From positions 496,001 to 560,000 of the forward strand of contig WHVD01000005.1 of assembly GCA_015178975.1 (NCBI GenBank): DNA of 64,000 nt. Reading direction: 5' to 3'. The notes under the pieces were generated by a model. The model was given only the letters and a program-made list of their open reading frames with translations, was not told the origin of the DNA and did not search any database. The DNA comes from Hysterangium stoloniferum (Eukaryota > Basidiomycota > Agaricomycetes > Hysterangiales > Hysterangiaceae). Positions within the stretch are counted from its first letter, which is position 1, and each line of letters begins with the position of its first letter. Shown here in pieces: positions 22,760-35,150 of this stretch. The translations under genes and the position numbers were made by a program.

Positions 22760-24584
22760 ATGGCGCCTCGATTGTCTGCACCTAGACCCTTCTCCTTAGC
22801 GGGGGCAACATCACCGTGCACTAGAACTCAACAAAAGCCCCTTGATTCATCTAAGAGATACTACTCTGCCTTGTCCAGTTGTGCTGCAAATAAGGAAGAT
22901 TCTAGACACCCACGACCGCAAGGTCTAGTAAAAATTTGCTACAGATCACTACACAGTCCTCACCATGCTGCTCTATGGCCATTTACCCCGCATAAGCGCA
23001 CTTTTCATTCCTCCTCTCCTAGTCATGTTTCACACAAGAATCCATACGAGATCCTTGGGATAAAGAAAGACGCCGGAGCTTCGGAAATCAAGAAGGCCTA
23101 CTATCAGGTTCGTGTTCATGAACATGCCTTTTCTACGGTACATAGCTTATCGTGGTTCGGTAGCTGGCCAAACAATACCATCCTGACACAAATAAAGACA
23201 AGGGGGCACATGAACGGTTCGTTGAGATACAAGCCGCCTATGATGTATGTCGCTGCAATGACGCCCACGAGGCTTGCTCTGAAACGTGTTTAGGTGCTGA
23301 GTGACGAGAAAAAACGCGCTGCGTACGATCGCTACGGTGCTGCCTCGCAGCAGGAAGGCTTCAATCCGGATGCTTTTGCGCAAGGCTTTCCGGGAGGAGG
23401 ATTCGGCTTTCAAGGCTTCGGTGGTGCATTTGCTGGAGGCGGTGCTCGTGGCCAAGCGGACTTGTTCGAGACTCTGTTCGGTGCATTCGGCGGCACATCT
23501 GGCAGCCGGTCGAGAGGCTACGAAAACTATCGAGGAGATGATATCGAGGCGACCGTCAATGTCTCTTTCCTCGACGCGTGCAAGGGAACGTCACGGCCAG
23601 TGACCATCAGTCCTGTCGTAGATTGCAGAACCTGCTCGGGCAATGGTTTAAAACCCGGTGCCAAAAGGTCGACTTGTACGGCATGCGGTGGTAGCGGCAC
23701 GAGGACGTTCGTTATCGAGAGCGGTTTCCAGATGGCCAGCACTTGCCCGACTTGTCAGGGCACTGGTACTACCGTCCCTCGTTCATCGCAGTGTGGCGAG
23801 TGCTCCGGAATAGGAAAAGTTAAGATCCGGAAAAATGTTCAAGTGGATATACCACCAGGTCTGTCGACTTGATTTGCAAGGCAGAATGCCAAAACGCTAA
23901 AAAAAATTTTTTTTTTTTCACTTCAGGAGTTGAAGATGGAATGGCAGTCCGTGTTCCACAAGCAGGCGATGCCCCAATATCAGGCAAGGGTACTGCTGGC
24001 GACCTTCTCGTTCGGGTCCGTGTTGGAACATCAAAAATCTTTCGGAGACAGGGAATAAACCTTTATCATGATGCACGTATACCGATGCATACCGCGATAT
24101 TAGGTGGCAAAGTTCGAGTGCCGACATTAGAAGGGGATGTCGACGTACGAGTCCCCCAAGGCTCGCAGCCAGGAGAAGAATGTGTTCTAAAACGTCGAGG
24201 GGTGTCAGACATATCGGGCGGGGGGCGGGGAGATTTATTCGTTGCTTTCCAGGTACAGTTACCCCGGTGAGTGCATTATATTTAGTGGGGAACCACATTG
24301 CTGTTCACTAGGTTTACATGGGGGCTCTAAGATCATTGACGGCACGACAACGACAATTGATCGAACAGTACGCAGACGATGTAGAAGGGCGAACACCTGA
24401 GTCGGGCCGCCAAGAGAGGACCGCGGAGGAAAAAAACGCGGTAGATGAGGAGACAAAGGATACAAAGGGCACAGGGGAGAGCAAAGACAGCCACGGTACG
24501 AGTCCCTTTCATCCCCCAGCCTCGTCGTCGAACGACTGGCTCTCTCGCGCATGGAATAGAATGAAAAAGCTCATGCCGTCTTAA
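22760..24584 (+). CDS. MDJ1: mitochondrial DnaJ/Hsp40 co-chaperone, Mdj1 type
   Basis: A type I J-protein that stimulates mitochondrial Hsp70. A long Ser/Arg-rich N-terminal leader (about 90 residues, a probable transit peptide) precedes the J domain [37 protein letters not shown] (HPD motif completed across an intron near 23110-23164) and [15 protein letters not shown]. Then come a Gly/Phe-rich linker ([16 protein letters not shown]), the zinc domain with all four CxxCxGxG repeats ([32 protein letters not shown]) and the C-terminal substrate domains ([37 protein letters not shown]). The last junction is best read as [13 protein letters not shown], using acceptor ..CTCTAAG. It ends RMKKLMPS. 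Confidence 0.94.
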
Positions 24585-25202
24585 AATTTTTTGAATCTGC
24601 ACCCGTGATGGTGTAGACGCAGGGCTCTCATCTCCAGATCACCACGATGCGGGTCGGCGAAGGAAAGCCACTGGCTAGATTGAGGGTACATATAAATAAT
24701 AATTGATTGTTGTAGATGGGTAAAATAAAGATAGTTTGAGTAGAGATGCATGGGCCACGTCCCCGGGAAGCTGTGCAGACGACGGCCATTACTTAATAAG
24801 GTTCCATGCAGGGTCGGGATGCACTAACTTTACAATTTATGAAGCTTCTCCCTCGATGCTAAGGTCTGATAACTTCCATTCTTTATATGATAATTATTTT
24901 TCATAATAAATGTTAAAACGGTGCGAAAACCCCCCCCGGGAATCTAACACCGTCATGGCTTAGCATGGTATCTCCGCCTAGCAGGTCCTCTAGGACAGAT
25001 TGTACTAGTACGAAAATACCAAAACAGAACAAGTGAACTAAAATATCAGGGCTACTACTGCGTCGTGTCCAGACTTTGCTGCGTTACCCTTTTCCTAACT
25101 AGACCTCTTGGCCCCATTCGCCACCCTTTAAAATCCGAGCCACACCATGTATCTCCCTACCGAATTTCTACGAGCTCGAGTCCCCCTTCAGCCCCCCGTG
25201 CT
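24585..25202. other. intergenic region, DnaJ gene 3' side and MFS promoter
   Basis: About 620 bp without coding signal. Contains a C8 run near 24930 and AT-rich DNA. Confidence 0.5.
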
Positions 25203-27677
25203 ATGGCTGCGAAAAGACCCACCACTTTGCTGCGCTTCTCAGCGTCAACCACCTCAAGTTTGTCCTCTGCATCCACCACCGCAGCCGATTCTCTCGACCA
25301 AGATGCGAAGCTCCCCGAAAGCTTCGCGCAATCTCCGGCTGGTGCGTGCATTTCCGAGGGCAGCGGCCCATCTGCTCACGTCTCGCGCCAAGCTTGCCCG
25401 CCCCCCCGCTCGAGATTTGTCTGTCTGCTCATGGCCCATATCGGGTACGCATTAATCGCTGCGTTCCCCCGCACCGACACGATGATATCATCCGCAGAGC
25501 CGCGCTTGCCCTTTTCCTGGCGACCACGGATGCGGTACGGCGATACCACACGGCTCTATCCCCTGCGGGACTCACACACATTTTCCCAGACGATAGTCTC
25601 CACAAGTCTCCCCACAATTGCCGCAGATCTCTCTGCTTCGGCGAATCGCTACTCGTGGATCGGCGTTTCCTATATGCTAACCCAAACCGCTTGTCAGCCC
25701 CTTTATCCCGTATTTTCCCGTGTAATCGGAAGAAAGGTGAGCCCCATTCACACCACCCGTCCACCCTTCTCTCTGATAAGGAGAATCACCTAGGCGGTCT
25801 TATTTACTAGCATCGTCGTGTTTGTCCTTGGATCGGCCCTGTGTGGCTCAGCACAGGTTTATTCTTAATACGGTCTTGTTCCCGTATTCTGACTGTTTGA
25901 AACAGTTTGTGATCTGGTTGATCGCTGCTCGTTCCGTGCAAGGCATTGGAGCCGGCGGCATCGTCAATTCAGTGTGCGTACGCTTGACAAAATTGCATAC
26001 CCGTCAAATAACCTGTGATAAACGACAGATGGGTGCTTATCAGCGATATCGTCACTCCCGAAGAAAAAAATAAATGGTCTCAGGCCCTTAGTCTGACCTG
26101 GAGTGCTTCCGCGATAGCTGGTCCGCTTCTTGGCGGTGTTTTTAGTGTGTAAATCCTCTTTTTAATTTATTTGCTGATACAACGATAGACAGGCCAGCAC
26201 TCCGATATGCTGTCTTGGCGATGGGCCTGTGATTATCACCTCATTTTTTTCGTAAGAACAAAATAGATGCTGACGCTGGATTTTGCAGTTTATATGAATA
26301 TACCCGTGGGACTGGTTGCATTACTGATGTTAGCCTGGTCCCTCCAATATTTCGAGCTCGAAAGGACACTGTCGGATTTTTCCTGGCCCGCGCTAAAATC
26401 AGAGTTCATTCATGACTTTGACTACATCGGCGTGTTAGTATATTCAATCCATTGTCAGGGGGTTCTAGCTGAATTACAGATAGATTCTTGCTGGTCGCGG
26501 GTACAGCATGTACAGTGCTCGGCTTTAGCTTTGCTGCGCAAATAGCTTGTACGTTCTGTCATACCCTTCGTTGATAGTGACCTCAATGGGGATAACTCCA
26601 CAGGGAATGCGCCAGTCGCCATAACTCTACTGCTTGTGGGACCCATCATGCTCCTCCTCGGAGTTGCCTATGAAGTACGCACGACACGTGTTGCTATTTT
26701 ACCAAAAGCTCTATTCAAGAGCCGAACTGAAGGTGAGTCTCAATTTTTGTCACCATCATGCTATGTACTTGAGCCAACATATCCGTACTAGTGATCATCC
26801 TCATTATCTCGTTTTTGCACAATGTTGCTTTTAATGCTGGCACCTTCTACCTAGCATTGTACTTTCAGGTGCGCTGGGAATTGATATGTATCGGACGTCG
26901 TTTGACCTTTGTACAGGCGGCACTGGGCGCGAGCCCTTTATTTTGCGGTGTATTAATGCTACCCTACTCGCTCGGAAGTGCTGTCGCCTCGATACCGATT
27001 GCATTGTTTAATGATTACTTTTCCAAAAAGACCAAGGATACCAGTTGCTACAAGTACGGAATTTTTTGCGGCCTTTCCTTGTCCACTATTGGATTCGGTA
27101 TGTCGTTATAGATTACGGCACAGATATGACCATTTATCGACCATCCAGGACTGCTCACGATGCTGGATGACCGGTCGAGCACAGTGATTAGAGAACTTTA
27201 CCCCCTGATTGCAGGTATCGGTATCGGAATGCTGTTTCATGCGCCGTTCGCTGCCCTTACGAATGGAATGACCACTCAAGAACGTTCACGGACAACCAGC
27301 GCCTTTTTCCTGGTGAGATTTATTGGTGCGACGTCCGGCTTAGTGTGTATTCCCGTGATCTATGAGTAGCCGCTATCGCTGAACTGCTACGCTACAGTCT
27401 GTCGCAGGTGCAATTTACGAGAGTAGAATCGCAAGGAGCATGCCGACTAGTTCATCTTTCAATATTTCTGGGGACTCTGTGGATATGCGGAGTTTCGTGC
27501 ATATACTTCCTGTGTCTCTGAGAGTAGAAGTGCTACACGCCATTTCCTCTGCAATATCGGTAAACTGTCACATTACATGAGTGTGTGTATGCTTGCTGAA
27601 CCAGTTATTAGTGGATATGGATTGTTTGTGTGTGTTGTTTGGGAGTTGCTTGTCTGGTGAGTGAGATCGCCTCGTGA
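25203..27677 (+). CDS. MFS transporter, DHA2 (14-TM drug:H+ antiporter) type
   Basis: Fifteen short exons join into one open protein. A Ser/Thr-rich cytosolic start (MAAKRPTTLLRFSAS) leads to TM1 RFVCLLMAHIGAALALFLATTDA and then TIVSTSLPTIAADLSAS and WIGVSYMLTQTACQPLYP. The motif A region is VIGRKAVLFTSIVVF. Next are WLIAARSVQGIGAGGI, motif C IAGPLLGGVF, SWRWAFYMNIPVGL, LLVAGTACTVLGFSFAAQIAW, VIILIISFLHNVAFNAGTF, LGASPLFCGVLMLPYSLG, IAGIGIGMLFHAPFAAL and VAGAIYESRIARS. The D of TTDATIVST and the GPxxGG motif are DHA2 hallmarks. Apparent frame shifts vanish once short introns (for example about 26548-26603) are removed. The final exon and stop (VSEIAS) are uncertain. Substrate unknown; no secondary-metabolite genes are adjacent. 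Confidence 0.85.
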
Positions 27678-28429
27678 CTGAAATGTGAATTAAAGGGGTG
27701 GACAGCTTTCTTTGGGGATCCGTGTCGTATCTATTGAAAAAGGCGGTACGACAGCGGAGGCAGCTACGGCATAAAACTGAACAGGGAAAACCCCTTCCTA
27801 GACTTTAATGGCAAAGGTAAGCCTGCGACAACCAGCGAATATACAGGGAGTCACCTAAGGAAGTAAATACCGTCCGGCAACTAAGACAGGTTCCCGGGAT
27901 TTGGATACAGGGACTGAGGATTGTAAATAGGCTTTTAAAAGTTGTATGTCGGACCATTAAATGATGAAATGCAGATCTATGAAGAAGGCGTCGACTTCTA
28001 AATGAGGGGGCTACTTAATCTCTGATGCGTTAGATCTGCGACAGGCCGTATCAATGCACGTATGTAAGCACTCTGAAATTGGGCATGTCCGTCCCCATCG
28101 TCGGCTTCAACACCATCGATTACCAAGACATTTTGTGTATGAGCAGCATCCTTCCTTCGGATGAGTTTCCATCCGCTGCCGAACCTTCGATGACTACCAA
28201 TAGGCCGGTAAACATATAGGTTATTCGAAACGCCGTGCTTCTTGGCAGATGTCTCTGCGCTAAGACTTTTTGGTATGCCGCAGTCATCGTGCCGATGCCA
28301 AGCTCAACGGACTGGATTTGCAGTACTCGGGGGGCTGTGCGTCATAAAGTACTCAGGGGGGCTGCATGCCATCGTCAGATAACATAACCCTCCGGAACCA
28401 GATTGGAATCGTTCAATTCAGTCGTCGCG

Positions 28430-28760
28430 GTGTGCTTCCGAGTCCCCCGCCGAAAGTGGCACGGTCATCTGGGGCCGTGGGGCACGCCGTCGCCCGGGCG
28501 CGCGGGGGAGTGCCCGCCAGCGAGAGGCGATGATTCATAAGGGGGCGCAGAAGTGTAATCTGATGGGACGAGGGACATTGATCGGGAGAAGCGGCGCTGC
28601 TGCCTGGTGCCGTGGGAACGGCTATAACGCAGCCAGGCGGACGAAGGCGCCACTTCAAGTTGCCTGGCGATGCACGACGTGCTGCGATACGCGGGGCTGG
28701 AGTAGGTTCCATTCTGGCGTGGCTACGCGAACAATTGCAGGGATTCGAACACTGCTGGAA
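28430..28760. other. GC-rich patch of unknown origin
   Basis: Markedly richer in G and C than the surrounding island (for example gggcacgccgtcgcccgggc at about 28479). It is open on both strands for about 90-115 codons, but the translations are Pro/Arg/Ala-rich and match nothing I know. Could be a fragment of foreign or transposed DNA. Confidence 0.3.
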
Positions 28761-29074
28761 GCACAAGTAATTGAGAAGAGGGGCGAATCATGGGAAAATA
28801 CAGCATAACAGCGTAACAGCGCTTGCGAGGTAATACAGATTCAACCTTCCCGACGCTGAGAGATTGGCATTGCTGCTTAGTAGATAGAAGCACTTATGCG
28901 ATGCATATTCTTATTAATCGGGGGGATATATCTACATGGGGCGCAGGTGGGCTTCACATCTGAATGGCGGTAATGACATGACGGCGGCTGATGACGCTGG
29001 GGATATAAGGGGAATTTTGGCCAAAAAAATGGTAAACCCGACCCCTCATCGTTGACACTGGCAGCGCGTTTAAA

Positions 29075-29749
29075 TCACGTGTGAGCGCCTACGCCACGAC
29101 TAAATGCTATACATCCGAGATTGCTTACATCAACTGGTTTCATCGGGGACATTACTTCATGTTTTCTAGCGCACACTCCCTGAGTTCTAGGCTGGACACG
29201 TGGGGTCCATGCCACCTGGTAGTATGCCGATAGACTACCAGTGCTCTGGTATATACAAGTAACGGCATCGTATAAATCCCCCGCACGAATGCAACTGAGA
29301 TTCAAATTCAAATTTAGGACCCCAGCGCGTATCCAATCTGCTGGCTTGAGCAACGCAAAGGCGTGCATCTGTTGATCTCTAGATCTTAGATCAGGTACCA
29401 CTAGGGTAAACACCTTGGCCAAGTCGCAGTAATCGTAATAGATGTCGCGCAAAGTAAGTGCAGGAATGCAAGTGCAACCACTTGTATAATCAAAACTCGT
29501 CACATGCCTCGTTACCACCTCGAGTCTTGACCTTGCGCAAGTAGTATGCATCTGTATCCGAGAAGCTAGGCCCAAATTAGATCTTCCCCCTCTATCGTTC
29601 TGCCGGTGTGGTCCTCGAAGAACATACTCGCTGTGGCTTCCATATGGAACACACTTCATAGGCACTGATTCACCGAATGGGTCTTCTTTCCACCATACAT
29701 TGCAAATGACCACTACGATTCTCGGTCGTACATCTAGCGAATGCCACAC
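29075..29749 (-). CDS. orphan 224-residue open frame, status unclear
   Basis: A single uninterrupted frame starting MWHSLDVRPRIVVVICNVWW. No signal peptide, known domain or repeat seen. Cys, Arg and Val are frequent. It is long for chance in this composition, but there is no supporting neighbour and it contains none of the introns typical of this genome. Unassigned; may be spurious. Confidence 0.2.
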   Translation of the reverse strand: MWHSLDVRPRIVVVICNVWWKEDPFGESVPMKCVPYGSHSEYVLRGPHRQNDRGGRSNLGLASRIQMHTTCARSRLEVVTRHVTSFDYTSGCTCIPALTLRDIYYDYCDLAKVFTLVVPDLRSRDQQMHAFALLKPADWIRAGVLNLNLNLSCIRAGDLYDAVTCIYQSTGSLSAYYQVAWTPRVQPRTQGVCARKHEVMSPMKPVDVSNLGCIAFSRGVGAHT

Positions 29750-30822
29750 AGCACTGTGAAGGCACCAGTGTCAATTTTAATCTATTCTGTCCTGCCCAAG
29801 AAGATAACTTCCTTATCTCAATTGTACGCATATATGCTTCTTACAAGGGTGAGCGAACAATATTTATTTATGATTGACATCCCTCGATACTCAAAGTCTG
29901 GATTGCTATCGATACCGGCCAAAAACATTTCACATGTACACTCACCCCTCCAGTGTTTGAACAACAGTCGTCTTGCTTTAGTGCGATTTCCTTATATATG
30001 TTGCCTTCCGCCAGTCTCCTGTTACCGCCATTATGATCAAGGCTTACTAACGTATGCCCACATGAACGCATAAATCAAAAGCGACAGGCTGCGCGGTTGC
30101 CGGCGCGATAAGTAGTATTGCAGTGAATATTGTTATATCAATTTGTCAGGACGTCTTACTGGATTTTCAAACATCGGACTTTCAAACATTCCGCCATCAA
30201 ACTCTCCCGAACAACCCTCCGAAGGCAGACGACGCTCTACGCAATACCATTTTAAAGAGGAAAATGAGTTTCGTCTGCTAGCTCTCGACGACATATATCG
30301 CACGTAGCCATGGCTTCCATAGTCGTCGTTAAATTGTATAAAAATGATAAGCTTTAATATCCTAAGTAAGTGCCTCACATGAGTTAGTATATTACTGATA
30401 GTCGGCAAGCATTTGTCTTCTGTGGCCAATTAATATCCCAGGCTCCTATTGCAGTCTTTATATATAAGCTCACCTAACAGAATGCTACATCTCATCAAGG
30501 CCTTTGATGGCATGTGTGCGATCTGAAGGAAGGATACTATGGATATCAGAATATGGTCAGCATACCCGATCGACATTTAATCTAGCGTGGTCAATCGACA
30601 TTCATGTGTGTGGATCTCGTTTCAGCCGATACACTCCAAGTGTGTCACCAGGCCCAGAATCCAAGGATGAGGCGGAGCTCTTGCTGCATTCTTGCTCAAG
30701 CTATGTGCCATTTTTGATAATTTTAAGTACCACGTCGGTTGTGCACTGTTTCCGTCCTGTACACCTGAAATAAGTTACACCTCGTTCTACATCCCCACGC
30801 CGGTCACACGACAACTGAATCA

Positions 30823-32410
30823 ATGGCGAATATGTGCTCAGTGGCGTTAAAGAATTTGCACAATTCGGGGTCCATACCACATGACGTTTTTGAATTGGGA
30901 AACTGCTCTGGTTGCAAGCGTATTTTCACGACAGGGAAGGAAAAGGAAAAGCCTTTGATATTTTATTTGAATGTGCGTTGTCCCTTTCATCCTGAAATTC
31001 AACCTTGCCAAGTTTCACCATATAAATTACCATTAGCGGTAGAATGCGAGCTCTCAGCACGCAATATGGCTCAGTTGTGGTGACTGAAGGCTGTCAAGGC
31101 TTAATTGACTCGTTCCCTGCAACCTTTTTAGGAGGGGCTTCGCTCATATCGTACATGATCCATTGCTCTCATCAGTCCCCAATTTTTTGCCACCGCATAG
31201 TCAACGTGTGCTATCCATATTTGAATCTCTTGACTACATCCCTTTAGCGGGACGTATTCACATTTTGGCACCTCCCCATTTCGGAGCTCCCTGTCACGTC
31301 GACATCGATCTTGTGCCTCCGACCTATATGGCGGGCCAGCCTCTCTCCATGTGCATCACCACTCTTAACTGATGGCCACACACGATCTCCAAATCCACAG
31401 ACCCTTATTTACTGCTACTTGCCGAACAATGAAGATGAACGCCCCAAATTCTACTTATCCATAAACCACCATCATGTACATTATGGCTCCTTGTATACCC
31501 ATAAGTAAATCCTTCGCGGCCCCATCTGACTTTGTGAAGTTCATTTGATATGTATCTTACTACCATTGGAGTCTGCGCTTGTTTGTCAACGTCACGCGCA
31601 GTGTTATTTATACTCTGAACATGAAATGCGGTGAGAGAGATTTTTTTGACTGATACATACAACCTTTGCTAAGCATTACTATTTCAAAGCCTAGGTAGGC
31701 TGTGTGGCTAGTCATCATTCGACAATTGGGTCCCGGGACATCTCTGATGCGAGATCTCGTCCATCACCCCTGCTTCCATCGCCGGTGCCAGAACCACACG
31801 CTTTTTTCCAAATAGGAATAGCCCTGGTAATATCCAAACTTATTGCCTGTTATTTTCTAAAATTGTCAAGCTGAAGTTTGGACGCAAGGAGCCTCCCTCT
31901 TTACCGAAATTACAGACTTCTACGATGTAACGGCATTGCATCGCACGTTGACCTTGCACGCCATTATTATTACTCGTGCAAGTAGCACGCGACAGAGTTT
32001 TTTTAAGTCTTTTCATTTTCATAAATCTCACTTATCGATGAATGCTGACTTGCGTTATAAAATACATACGAGCTGAAGCTCCCCCGTCATGCATCCAAGC
32101 GAATCATGATATCGGCTGTTTATCCATGCCCCTAGTTTCGGCATCGTTATTCAGCTGATCCATCGCTTTGCTGCTTTTGGAAACGGAGATGCGACAGATA
32201 CATATCTGTAAAATCGCTCCATACGTCTACATCTTCTCTCACGCCAACACCTCTTGGACTGACAGTTCTATTCGATGGTCACCTGGATTCGGAGAAATTT
32301 CCCGAGAACATTTTACCAAAGGGGACTGCAACGGTGTCCTCTCTGGATTCTTTACGTCCAACCCTCATCTGATTGTGGGCGGGCGGATGGGGTGCTCTTT
32401 CTGGATATGG
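30823..32410 (+). pseudogene. possible decayed protein-coding gene, family unknown
   Basis: Several plus-strand segments read like folded-protein sequence but are not joinable without breaks. They are: 30823-31081 (HDVFELGNCSGCKRIF, KEKPLIFYLNVRCPFHPEI); about 31163-31370 (PHSQRVLSIFESLDYIPLAGRI, CHVDIDLVPPTYMAGQPLS), where the same frame continues past a TGA into WPHTISKSTDPYLLLLAEQ; and about 32250-32368 in another frame (LGLTVLFDGHLDSEKFPENI). The PPTYMAGQPLS style is reminiscent of beta-sandwich domains in arrestin- or TRAPP-like proteins, but I cannot assign it. It could also be an active gene with introns I failed to place. Confidence 0.25.
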
Positions 32411-33128
32411 TAGATGATTATTACTCATTTACGCCCGTTTGACTTTTCCCTTCGATTCCAGATCCTTAAAAATAGTGATCGTTTATATTAAGTCATATCA
32501 CACCAACAGGCCACTCTCAATACTAGACCCGCGGGAGGGAACACCCTGCGGTCCTAATGCGGATACGTGCATCGGCCGTTTCCTCTCATCTTATCTAGCT
32601 AAGTCGTTAACGATGTCGATCGCGTTGGTGCGTTGATCTAAAGAAAGCTTAATAGCCGGGCACATGTCTGTTGTAGAAGGGAGATATGTCCCCCAAGCAT
32701 CTCAATAAACAAGCTCGCCTGTGGTGTACCGTGCACAAGCTCGCATGATGTATAGAATAGAACAGGGCCTTTTACACACCATGTAAGTACTTACACCTTC
32801 GCCGTGCTAAATATAGTTGTCGATGTATCATAAGGCACTGTGTTTTAATATGCAACTTCCAAAGCCCTATTCCCTCCCGTAGTCATTAATCTAGAAGCAT
32901 TTAATGATATATCTACAGTCGCCCCCGCTGCGCCCTACAACCACTCTCGTCCGAGGTGCGCCAGACAACCAAACTGGTCAGTTCAATGCTAGGCGTCGTG
33001 TATAACTTAAAAACCGTCATTCCTGGGCACTTCAAGATTCGACTTTGCGCTGGGTGGATAAATCAAGGCCCGTGAAGTTTGCAAGTACACTTGGCCGCGT
33101 TTGTAAATTGACGAGGAACAAGTACTTT

Positions 33129-33142
33129 TATATATATATATT
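33129..33142. repeat. TA microsatellite
   Basis: A short alternating (TA)n run in the gene-poor island. Confidence 0.7.
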
Positions 33143-34617
33143 TATTCTTCAGGTATGCTCAGGACATGGAAACAAGTCGAGTGATAGTGCGCGATGGTAC
33201 GCTTTAGTAAGATATATCCCAAGTGTACAAGGGCGATTACCTCGATTCGCCACGGAGGGTTATATTTTACCGTGGCTCTGGAGCGACGACTCGTAAACTC
33301 GTAGCTTATAAGAGCTGGAAACAGATTGGGGCATGACAATTTTTGTTTTTCAAAAGGGTTTTCCCTGGGCCCTATCTATCTAAAAACTGAAAACATGGGA
33401 GCAAAAGCGGGACGGATTACTATACTTAGCTTTTTAGGGTTTGCGGAGACGCACGCCTGCACTGTTCGTGGGGGGCAAGTCAAATGAGCAAAGGCCACGA
33501 TAATTCACGGACATAATGGGAACTTGAACGTGGATCCGATCGCGTGCCTGTCAAGATAGACTCTGCACTTTAGAGTGCGTATACACGTATTTATCGGGCT
33601 AGTGGCGACATGAATAAGTGCGGAGTTTACACTGTGGTTTGGTATGTCCAAATCAAGCTTTACAGCACGTTTCCTGTGGGGTGATGCGTCTATTGTGTGG
33701 CCATTATTTGGCAAATTATACATCTGGGAGTGGGGAAGACGGCCCACTCATAGTAATATCCTGAGAAGGCGACATTTTGAGCGCACCACATGGGAGAGCA
33801 GACCATCAACTGTTTTGTTTCTAAACAAATGTAGGGGTTGCTAAACGTGAGCCTGAATGCTGATGCTGACACTGCCTGTGAATTAATGGAGAATGTATGC
33901 ACAGGCGCCTTACCACGATCAGCAAGTGCACGGTATAGCAATGTCCATGCGTGATTCGGTATGTATGGTTTAAAACGGGTTCGAGTAGTTGCGCTAAACG
34001 ATGGGGAGACCTGCTTAATTGATCCTTGTGTCGGGGCGGTGAGATAAAGCCCCGAGTAGACGTGTCAGTGAGCGTCGCTCCTGGCGTCTGGATGGATGGC
34101 GAGTCAGGGTTGTATGGATTACTCGCAGTTTCTCATTCTTCCGCGAAGCTCCGCTTCCACTCGCCGAATCCACATAAGCACAAACCGCCACCGCAATTTC
34201 TACTTAATGGGTTATACCCCTTCGAGTTCGCCCATAAAATACGACTGACGGACCGACGACGTTGGACCTGTGCGGTGATTGAATTTTATCATGCGATAAG
34301 GGCAAGATAAGGGGGATCTTCAGGTTGGCGCTCTTAATGTCTCCTTCTTTTTCAATCCATGGGAAGTCGCTGGGTGTATGCGTAGCGACTCAATGAGAGT
34401 AATGTATGGTGTTCTAAGTAAAGACAACGACGGAGACCTAATCGCTTAATAGCCCGATTGAGACATGCTTCGCGAAATCCGTAGGGCTTCCGTGCTGGGC
34501 TTGCCTTAGTGGGACGGTCTGGAAGTAGGCCACAGCGAGCATGGCTAGGAATCGATATGACATGATTCGGAGATGTGCCTGTACAAATCGCAGTGCTGCC
34601 GTAGAGTGCAGTACGTG

Positions 34618-34627
34618 CATGTGAAGC
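34618..34627 (+). promoter_or_regulatory. UAS-INO/ICRE-like site
   Basis: CATGTGAAGC matches the first 8 of 10 bases of the yeast inositol/choline-responsive consensus CATGTGAAAT, about 780 bp upstream of choline kinase. Function in this fungus is inference. Confidence 0.3.
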
Positions 34628-34635
34628 GTTTGCCG

Positions 34636-34656
34636 GTGTCACGGTCACTGTGACAC
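34636..34656. repeat. inverted repeat GTGTCAC-7-GTGACAC
   Basis: A perfect 7-bp inverted repeat with a 7-nt spacer, lying between two ICRE-like sites. Possible protein-binding palindrome. Confidence 0.4.
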
Positions 34657-34677
34657 ACGGACTGCTGTAATGTGAGT

Positions 34678-34687
34678 CACGTGAAGG
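34678..34687 (+). promoter_or_regulatory. E-box/ICRE-like site CACGTGAAGG
   Basis: Contains the bHLH core CACGTG followed by AA, the arrangement of a UAS-INO variant; about 720 bp upstream of choline kinase. Confidence 0.3.
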
Positions 34688-35140
34688 AGCTGTATGTTAT
34701 TCAAAGTTGTTCATTTTTGGGCAACTCCCGAACATGGGATGTGGCATTAGATAATCACTATCTGTCACAACGTCACACAATCCTGACGTGAAGGGTCCAT
34801 AATGAATTTTTTTCATCAGCTAGTCTAAGCTTGATTGAAGTGGAAAAACATGATCCGTGAACACCGAACAGGAGTGTATGCTCATTCAGTGACCTCATTG
34901 ATAGGCGTGGCGGAGTCTCAAATCTTGCAATGGAGTCACAGTCACACTGCAGCTAGTCGGAGCCGTGTTTGGACGTTATCACCATGTCTACGATAATATC
35001 AAAGTCTATAGTGCTGGGAATTAGCGAATAATATAAAAAAAATTACTATCGGCTGGCCATTAAACTGGCGTGTGTGACGCTGACGCTGGCGCTGGCGCCG
35101 TCGATACGTCAGTGGCATGTCATGGGTTCAAGACTTGCTC

Positions 35141-35150
35141 TTTTCACATG
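35141..35150 (-). promoter_or_regulatory. UAS-INO/ICRE-like site, closest to the gene
   Basis: On the minus strand CATGTGAAAA, a 9/10 match to CATGTGAAAT, about 250 bp upstream of the choline kinase ATG. Confidence 0.4.

Noticed and set aside
26520-26610. Apparent frameshift in the MFS transporter after FAAQIA
   Set aside because: Using GTACGT...CCACAG as an intron restores AQIAWNAPVAI in frame, so no defect is needed.
28690-28760. tRNA-like T-loop GTTCGAATCC on the minus strand
   Set aside because: The T stem pairs at 4 of 5 positions, but no acceptor stem, D arm or anticodon arm is found at the right distance.
34636-34656. The GTGTCAC/GTGACAC palindrome as a rho-independent-type terminator
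   Set aside because: No following U tract, and such terminators are not used by eukaryotic RNA polymerase II; kept only as an inverted repeat.
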